NCBI RefSeq assembly: GCF_000155595.1
Contig: NZ_DS989904.1
Coordinates: 3,027,720-3,091,719 of the forward strand
Direction of reading: 5' to 3'
Source: Synechococcus sp. PCC 7335
GTDB taxonomy: Bacteria; Cyanobacteriota; Cyanobacteriia; Phormidesmidales; Phormidesmidaceae
DNA: 64,000 nucleotides
Positions 58,265 to 64,000 of this stretch are shown here, piece after piece; the first letter of the stretch is position 1, and each line of letters opens with the position of its first letter. The translations under genes and the position numbers were made by a program. The notes beneath the pieces were generated by a model that saw nothing but the letters and a program-made list of their open reading frames with translations, did not search any database and was not told where the DNA came from.

Positions 58265-60661
58265 TCAGATTTTAGCAACGGTTACACCTTTACCACCGTC
58301 CACTTGGTCAGCAGCTTCAAAACTTTTGACCTGCGGATGTGTTTTCAAGTACGCTTGAACGCCGCGTCGTAGCTTGCCAGTACCGTGTCCGTGAATCAGC
58401 CACAATGGCCCCTTTGCTTTGGCGATCGCTTCTTCAATTACACTTTCCGCCTCATTAACTCGCATACCGCGCAAGTCCACCGTATTACTCTCGGTCTTCA
58501 CCATTGGCGCTTCTGGCAGAGTTTTCGGTACAGGCTGCGCTTTTGGCTTTCTCTCAATCGGTTCTGCCTTTTCTCCTTTTAGCGATTCAATATCTGAGAG
58601 ATCTACAGTCATTTTCATTAAGCCAAACCGGACGGCTACCTTACCGTCGTCGTCTGCTTCTTCGATCACTTCCGCAACTTGATTTCCTAAGCTAGCTAGC
58701 CGTACTCTTTCGCTTACTTTGGGTCGATAGCCCGTGTCTGCTGATTTTACCTTCGCTGGGTGATCACCGGTAGGCAGCCGCTTTTCTTCGATTCGGTTCA
58801 GCTCTTCTGTTGCCCTTTGAGCGTCTTGCCCTGTAAGTCCGCCTTTTTGTAGATCTCGAATGACTTTGGCGACTTCTGCTCTAGCGTGCAGCAGCGAGGT
58901 TTCTACGCTTTTTTCCTGCTGGCGCTTTAGCTTCTGCTCGCGATCGCGTAGACTTTGAGCCCGCGCTTCTACTTCTTTGTAGAACTTCTCTGCCCTGGCC
59001 ACCAGCTTTTCTGCTTCAGCCGCTCGTTTTTCTTGCTTTTGCCGCTGCGCTTCTAATCCCTCAATAACGGTATTCACATTGTCATTTGTGCCACCCATTT
59101 GCGCTTTGGCCTGTTCTAGAACGCTGTGCTTTAAGCCTAATCGTCTGGCGATTGAGAGCGCGTTAGAGCGGCCTGGAATTCCCCATAGCAAACGATAGGT
59201 CGGTGCAAGCTTTTCATCATCAAACTCGACGGAGGCATTTTCAAATCGCTCGTCTTCGTACTTTAAAGACTTGAGTTCGCCGTAGTGAGTTGTCGCTACG
59301 GTCAGCCGGGTATTGTTTGCTAGGTGCTTTAGCAGGGCGATCGCTAAAGCACTGCCTTCAGAGGGGTCGGTTCCTGCGCCAACTTCATCTAATAGCACCA
59401 GCGAGTTGGCAACTTCGTTTTCTCCTTTTAGCTCATCGATCGTGTCTAGAATACGACCGATCCGCTTAACGTGCCCTGAGAAAGTAGACAAGCTTTGTTC
59501 AATTGACTGTTCGTCACCGATATCAGCTAAAACAGAGTCAAACCAAGGCAGTTCGACGGGTTCTTTGGCTGGAATAAACATTCCCACTTTTGCCATCAGC
59601 GCAGTTAACCCTAGCGTCTTTAGCGTAACTGTTTTACCGCCTGTATTGGGTCCGGTGATAGCAACTACTCGCAGCTCCGGTCGCATCACCAAATCCGTGG
59701 GGACTACCTTATCTTTTTGTTCTTTTTCCTGCTGCCATAACAACAGAGGATGGGTTAGTTGCCGCAAGGTGATCTGTTCTTGGTTGACAAACCGAGGCGC
59801 ATTACCCTCCATCCATAAACCATAGCGAGCCCGCGCGGCAGCGAGATCAAGCTTTACGATCGTGATCATCAGGTGCTCTAGATCAGGAAATGCCTCAGCG
59901 ACTTGATAGGTCAGCATCTGGCGAATAGCTTCTGATTCGACTTCCTCTTCTTTCCTTAGGGCGCGGCGCTTATTACCATTGTCTACGATGCTGTGAGGCT
60001 CTACATACAGCGTTGATCCGCTAGTCGAAACATCGTGAACAATCCCCGGTACGGCATCTTTTTGCGCTGCTTTTACAGGTAAGACAAAGCGATCGTTTCG
60101 CTGGGTAATCAGGGCCTCTTGTAGCGCTCCCCCTTGGCGCTGAATGATTCGCTGCAGCTTGCTGTAGATGCGATCGCGAATTACTTTGAGCTGCTGGCGC
60201 ACATTTCCTAATTTCGTACTTGCTCGATCAGCAACTTGTCCTCTATCGTCAATGCAGCGATGAATCTCCTGCTCAAGTTCAGGAAACGTCCGTAAGTCTT
60301 CAACGAGTGCCTGCAAGACGGGTAGATCTTCTTGTGCGTCTATCTGGCGACGCAACCGCCTCGCTCCGGCCAGCGTAGTCGCAATATCTAGCAGCTCGTC
60401 GCCAGAGAGGATTCCTTGAAGACGCGATCGCTCTAATGCCACGCCAATATCACGGATGCCACCAAACTGCAGTCCTGCTGACGTAGATTCTAGCTGGGTC
60501 GCTTCGGTGGTCTGAGATAGCAACGCTTCACTTTCTGCCTGGCTGATTGGAATCAGCAGTCGCTGCGCGGCTACATTGCCAATGTTCGTTGCGGTAAACG
60601 TCGCTAAGTGACGACATAGCCGGGGCCATTCTAGCAGCGTAAGCGTTTCAGATTGAATCAA
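58265..60661 (-). CDS. mutS2: Endonuclease MutS2
   Basis: MutS-related ATPase that acts on recombination intermediates or collided ribosomes, depending on species. It lacks the mismatch-binding domain. It has the core lever and the ATPase with Walker A GPNTGGKT (337-344), LVLLDEVGAGTDPSEG (Walker B) and THYGELK. A Lys/Glu-rich coiled region follows and the C-terminal Smr nuclease domain carries TVDLRGMRVNEAE and IHGHGTGKLR. Length 798 is normal. Probably single-gene transcript. Confidence 0.95.
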   Translation of the reverse strand: MIQSETLTLLEWPRLCRHLATFTATNIGNVAAQRLLIPISQAESEALLSQTTEATQLESTSAGLQFGGIRDIGVALERSRLQGILSGDELLDIATTLAGARRLRRQIDAQEDLPVLQALVEDLRTFPELEQEIHRCIDDRGQVADRASTKLGNVRQQLKVIRDRIYSKLQRIIQRQGGALQEALITQRNDRFVLPVKAAQKDAVPGIVHDVSTSGSTLYVEPHSIVDNGNKRRALRKEEEVESEAIRQMLTYQVAEAFPDLEHLMITIVKLDLAAARARYGLWMEGNAPRFVNQEQITLRQLTHPLLLWQQEKEQKDKVVPTDLVMRPELRVVAITGPNTGGKTVTLKTLGLTALMAKVGMFIPAKEPVELPWFDSVLADIGDEQSIEQSLSTFSGHVKRIGRILDTIDELKGENEVANSLVLLDEVGAGTDPSEGSALAIALLKHLANNTRLTVATTHYGELKSLKYEDERFENASVEFDDEKLAPTYRLLWGIPGRSNALSIARRLGLKHSVLEQAKAQMGGTNDNVNTVIEGLEAQRQKQEKRAAEAEKLVARAEKFYKEVEARAQSLRDREQKLKRQQEKSVETSLLHARAEVAKVIRDLQKGGLTGQDAQRATEELNRIEEKRLPTGDHPAKVKSADTGYRPKVSERVRLASLGNQVAEVIEEADDDGKVAVRFGLMKMTVDLSDIESLKGEKAEPIERKPKAQPVPKTLPEAPMVKTESNTVDLRGMRVNEAESVIEEAIAKAKGPLWLIHGHGTGKLRRGVQAYLKTHPQVKSFEAADQVDGGKGVTVAKI

Positions 60662-60837
60662 GGGGGAGGTGATAAGAGAGAATCAAACGATAAAGGTCAG
60701 TGCGTTCTCTATTATAAATAAGACAATCCCGTAAAAACACGCCCATCAGACGCATTCGCCGAAAACGTATTGACCGGGTGTATAGCTCAGATGCACTACT
60801 TTGTATTGAAGGTGCATTAGTCAGGAGACTTTGAACC

Positions 60838-62058
60838 ACGCTACCGACTCCTCTACTCATTCAAAAATATAGTGGCGACTCGCTCATTCCTAAAAAGCTT
60901 GCCCTTAAGCCTGCTAACCTCAACACTGCTCAGGCGTTGATCGACCTGTTTCACTCTGCCGTTGGCAAAACTCAAGGCTACCTCGACCAGCAGCTTCAAA
61001 TCGATGAGGGTGAAGCTACTGACTACCGCGTCAAACGAGGACTTGCTCATATTCTGCGCAACAGCTTTAGTAACTTTGAGATTGTCAGCCCGATAGAGCC
61101 TAGTGAATTACGCGATCGCCTTTTTAGCCTCGCAGCCACTACACCCGCCACACCTACAGCTGCAAAGCAGCACCTAGATACTTTAGCCGCTCAGCTTAGC
61201 TCAGAGCTAGACAAGCCCATCGAGCCCGTACATCTCAAACAGGGGCTCTACGCTGACCTCAAAGAAAACCGCATCCTCACCAGCTTTGATGCGCCCGAGC
61301 TGGAAGCCCTTATTCACCGATACAACCTTTCTCAGGTCCAAGGCATCTTCTATAAGGCTAGTCATATGGTGATTCACCTGCACCGCAACGACCCAGGTGA
61401 GTACAAGTTGATGTTCAAATACCTCAAGCTTTTTCGCCTGATGACCTATATCGAAGGGGAGGCTGATCAGGGCTTTACGATTACTATTGACGGTCCTGCT
61501 AGTCTATTTAAGGCTAGCACTCGCTACGGGGTAGATATTGCCAAACTCATCCCGGCTATACTCCACGTCACCCGCTGGCAGCTCACCGCCACGCTCCAGT
61601 GGAAAAATCCCTACACCAAACTCGCTCAAGAAAAAAGTTTTACCCTGACCGATAGCTGCGATCTTGTGAGTCATTACCCCCCTGGTAAGCCGTTTGATAG
61701 CATGCTAGAACAAGCCTTTGCTGAAAAATGGGCAAAGGCTAAAACCGACTGGAAACTAGAGCGAGAAGTCGATCTTATTCCCATTCCAGGCAGCGTTATG
61801 ATTCCAGACTTTCGTATTGTCCACCCCGATGGTCAGGTTTACTTGCTTGAAATCGTAGGCTACTGGCGGCCAGAATACTTACGCAAAAAGTTTTATCAGG
61901 TCAAGCAAGCTGAGAGTAAGAACCTAATACTGGCTATATCGGAAAGGTTGAATCTAGAAAAGGCGGGAGTAGATACGACTAATGTGCCTGCCAGAATTGT
62001 CTGGTTTAAAGATAAGCTTCAGCCGAAGTCTGTGCTTGCAGCGCTTATGCAGGTATAG
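60838..62058 (+). CDS. DUF790 family protein with an apparent ACG start codon
   Basis: The protein matches the DUF790 (Bax1-like) nuclease family: DYRVKRGLAHIL, GLYADLKENRILTSFDAPE, NLSQVQGIFYKAS, HRNDPGEYKLMFKYLKLF and PDFRIVHPDGQVYLLEIVGYW (nuclease-like end). The conserved N-terminus (LPTPLLIQKYSGDSLIPKKL) is coded in frame directly after ACG at 60838, with AGGAG ten bases upstream and a stop (60832-60834) just before. The first normal start, TTG 60937, would lose 33 conserved residues. So ATG seems to have become ACG. Confidence 0.82.
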   Translation, partial: TLPTPLLIQKYSGDSLIPKKLALKPANLNTAQALIDLFHSAVGKTQGYLDQQLQIDEGEATDYRVKRGLAHILRNSFSNFEIVSPIEPSELRDRLFSLAATTPATPTAAKQHLDTLAAQLSSELDKPIEPVHLKQGLYADLKENRILTSFDAPELEALIHRYNLSQVQGIFYKASHMVIHLHRNDPGEYKLMFKYLKLFRLMTYIEGEADQGFTITIDGPASLFKASTRYGVDIAKLIPAILHVTRWQLTATLQWKNPYTKLAQEKSFTLTDSCDLVSHYPPGKPFDSMLEQAFAEKWAKAKTDWKLEREVDLIPIPGSVMIPDFRIVHPDGQVYLLEIVGYWRPEYLRKKFYQVKQAESKNLILAISERLNLEKAGVDTTNVPARIVWFKDKLQPKSVLAALMQV

Positions 62059-62252
62059 GTGGGCATATTAGAAGCGGCATTGTCCTAACATCGGTTCTAT
62101 CTAGGTTGAGCCAACTAAATCTAGAACTTGGCATCTACACTCGGCATCTACACGATGAATGCCGACCCATACTTTCACGCACTTTCGTACGCATTCTTGA
62201 ACTTGAGTTGGGACAATCTTTATGAATGCGGCTATTAAATCACCTTAAAGCT

Positions 62253-62612
62253 ATGAGCTCAGTACTAATCGTAGATGACAGCCCTATGCTCCGTGATATG
62301 CTCTCTAGCCTATTAATGGACTTAGGTTGGAGTGTATCTGTGGCTAAAGATGGCTCTGAAGCTCAAGCAAAAATTACTGCCGAGCTGCCTGATCTAGTGG
62401 TGCTAGATGTGGTCATGCCTAAAATGAATGGGTACGAGCTTTGCCGCTGGATAAAAAGCAACGAAGCCACCCAGGATATTCTGGTGGTTCTATGCTCTTC
62501 AAAGAGCGAAGAATTCGATCTTTACTGGGGTATTAAGCAGGGCGCAGATGCCTATATCATTAAGCCTTTCCAACCTGATGAACTTCTGAATACTATCAAA
62601 TCGCTACTATGA
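62253..62612 (+). CDS. CheY-like single-domain response regulator
   Basis: Receiver domain only: SSVLIVDDSPMLRDM, phosphoacceptor Asp52 in VVLDVVMPKMNG, VLCSS and YIIKPFQPDEL. It is the PilH/CheY-like kind common in cyanobacterial motility and phototaxis systems, but no partner gene is adjacent. ATG 62253 gives the usual compact start; the frame is open to 62226. Confidence 0.9.
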   Translation: MSSVLIVDDSPMLRDMLSSLLMDLGWSVSVAKDGSEAQAKITAELPDLVVLDVVMPKMNGYELCRWIKSNEATQDILVVLCSSKSEEFDLYWGIKQGADAYIIKPFQPDELLNTIKSLL

Positions 62613-62758
62613 GCGATCGCCATTTAGCTTTATATAATCCTACTCGCGACAGGTAGAACTGTTGATGCAGGCAGCGCTAACCACTGAGCTTTGTAGGGTG
62701 ATGTGTGTAGCGTTTAAGCATGCTATAAGCTAAGTGCAGATTGCTTTGGATAGGAACG

Positions 62759-63745
62759 ATGCCCAAACGAGCAGCTCTGCCGCCGGGACTGATTGTCCGT
62801 ACTGGAAAGTTTGTGTGGAACACGATGTGGCATGCAATGATGTCGCAAATGGCTCCGCGCAACCAAAAGGGTGACTATGTTCGGCCTGAAAGCTCATTTC
62901 GTGGCAGAGAAATTCTTCCAGAAGCAGGACGCTACCGATTAATTGTCGGTATGAGCTGTCCGTGGGCACATCGCACGTTGGTGACTCGGGCTCTGAAAGG
63001 ATTGGAAGATGCGATCGCTCTGACGATTGTTTATCCCTCCACTGACGAGGGTAGGTGGCTGTTCGATACCACGCAGACCGATCTGCCTTTTACTGATTGC
63101 CGGAGCCTTCCAGATTTTTATAGTGAAGCGAGTCCTGGATACAAGGGGCGAGCCACCGTTCCGGTTTTGTGGGATAGCATAGCGAATACCATCGTCAACA
63201 ACGAAAGCGCCGAGATTATTGAGCTGCTAAACAGCGAATTTGGAAAGCTGGCGACTGGCCCAGATCTCTACCCCGCTGTGCTTAAAGCAGATATCGACTC
63301 CCTCAATCAAAAGATCTATACCAACGTGAATAACGGCGTATACAAGTGTGGGTTTGCACAGACTCAATCTGCCTATGATCAAGCTGTCACTAACCTGTTT
63401 GCGACCTTAGACGAACTCGATGAAATCCTGGCTACTAATCGCTATCTCTGTGGCGATACTCTAACGCTAGCTGACGTTCGCTTGTTCACTACGCTGATTC
63501 GCTTCGATGTAGCCTATCACGGCATCTTCAAATGCAATCGCCGCCGCATCAGCGACTACGCACACCTGAATGGGTACTTAGCAGAGATCTATCAAATGCC
63601 TGGTATTGCCCAGACTTGCGATATTGACGCAGTAAAACGAGACTATTTCGGTAATCTGTTTCCTTTGAACCCCGGTGGCATTGTTCCGATCGGGCCGGGC
63701 TGGGATAATCTAAAGCAGCCCCATGGAAGAGCCCTCACCGCCTAG
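62759..63745 (+). CDS. Glutathionyl-hydroquinone reductase-like GST (Xi class)
   Basis: Reduces glutathionyl-hydroquinones or related conjugates with glutathione. The signature VGMSCPWAHRTLVTR has the catalytic Cys67. NNESAEIIELLN lies at the glutathione site and the C-terminal helices include CGDTLTLADVRLFTTLIRF. Length 328 is right for this class. ATG 62759 has AGGAA just upstream; the frame is open to 62741. gor (19 kb) recycles its glutathione. Confidence 0.9.
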   Translation: MPKRAALPPGLIVRTGKFVWNTMWHAMMSQMAPRNQKGDYVRPESSFRGREILPEAGRYRLIVGMSCPWAHRTLVTRALKGLEDAIALTIVYPSTDEGRWLFDTTQTDLPFTDCRSLPDFYSEASPGYKGRATVPVLWDSIANTIVNNESAEIIELLNSEFGKLATGPDLYPAVLKADIDSLNQKIYTNVNNGVYKCGFAQTQSAYDQAVTNLFATLDELDEILATNRYLCGDTLTLADVRLFTTLIRFDVAYHGIFKCNRRRISDYAHLNGYLAEIYQMPGIAQTCDIDAVKRDYFGNLFPLNPGGIVPIGPGWDNLKQPHGRALTA

Positions 63746-64000
63746 CTTTGGGGTATTACCAACTGCATGGCGGGCGTGAAGAACTGCTGAGTGATCCCGT
63801 AGGTCACCACTAGTGCAGCAATTAGATTAGCTAACGCGAGCATAAACATAATCAGAATTTGATAGATTGCTGCAACCAATGGATCAGCGCCAGCTAAGAT
63901 CTGGCCGGTGATGGTACCTGGTAAGGTCACTAGACCGACAACCATCATGGCATTGACAATGGGAATGAGTCCGGCTTTGATAGCGGCTTGGCGATAGGTC
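63742..64000 (-). CDS. FetB/UPF0014-type ABC transporter permease, C-terminal part (cut by right window edge)
   Basis: The frame is open to the right edge. Residues upstream of the first ATG read TYRQAAIKAGLIPIVNAMMV, and after it GLVTLPGTITGQILAGADP and AIYQILIMFMLALAN. This is the conserved C-terminal core of the UPF0014 family, whose E. coli member FetB helps export iron. The start and the rest of the membrane domain lie beyond the window. The stop overlaps the end of the convergent GST gene by four bases. Confidence 0.88.
   Translation of the reverse strand, partial: TYRQAAIKAGLIPIVNAMMVVGLVTLPGTITGQILAGADPLVAAIYQILIMFMLALANLIAALVVTYGITQQFFTPAMQLVIPQS

Overview
The window reads as chromosomal DNA of a cyanobacterium, probably a filamentous or Leptolyngbya-like lineage (the lineage is an inference). 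The evidence is the frequent palindrome GCGATCGC (HIP1), the sulfolipid pair sqdB-sqdX, a phytol-kinase-like protein, an EGY-type site-2 protease, and many small cyanobacterial families (DUF1825, DUF1816, DUF2949, DUF928, Mo-nitrogenase C-terminal domain). About 60 protein genes are packed on both strands. I see no rRNA, tRNA, CRISPR array, insertion sequence or prophage. Both edges cut genes: a dynamin-like protein on the left and a FetB/UPF0014-type permease on the right.

Layout. 0-4.9 kb: dynamin-like tail, acetyltransferase, queG, lepB (whose 3' end overlaps a convergent helix-hairpin-helix gene), TM2/SHOCT protein and a DUF1825 protein. 4.9-12.8 kb: class A penicillin-binding protein, tyrS-pyrF-exported protein (overlapping starts and stops), isochorismatase-like hydrolase, zinc-ribbon DUF6671 protein, family 4 uracil-DNA glycosylase. 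12.9-26 kb: pentapeptide-repeat membrane protein, EGY-like S2P protease, HMCES/YedK protein, cysE, glutathione reductase with its terminator, ZIP transporter, cysK, an orphan C5 cytosine methyltransferase, alpha/beta hydrolase and RluA-like synthase. 26-40 kb: phytase-like lipoprotein, sqdB, sqdX, DUF928 protein, FAD reductase, pyrH-frr, phytol kinase, a variant PII protein, an Hpt protein, TetR regulator, lysS. 40-47.6 kb: PsiE-family protein, OmpR-type regulator, CBS protein, DUF2267 protein with a frameshifted methyltransferase, peptidase C15 homologue, hisH with a VanX-like dipeptidase, GH13 amylase.

47.7-55.4 kb is a signalling island on the minus strand. It holds a receiver protein, a CBS-domain histidine kinase, an 876-residue receiver/wHTH/Hpt/receiver/GGDEF protein, and an 817-residue histidine kinase. 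The GAF domain of that kinase carries both cysteines of a DXCF-type cyanobacteriochrome, 28 residues apart. It is the best candidate here for an undescribed system: possible light sensing next to a combined transcription and cyclic-di-GMP output. 55.5-64 kb: two small DUF proteins, NCS2 purine permease, small membrane protein, mutS2, a DUF790 gene with an apparent ACG start, a receiver protein, a glutathionyl-hydroquinone-reductase-like protein and the FetB fragment.

Functional links: cysE, gor and cysK (cysteine and glutathione) lie within 6 kb, and sqdB-sqdX also use assimilated sulfur. Several genes lack a residue normally conserved or catalytic in their family (isochorismatase-like Cys to Gly, RluA-like Asp to Gly, PII Ser49 to Ile). 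Everything here was read by eye; no database search was run.
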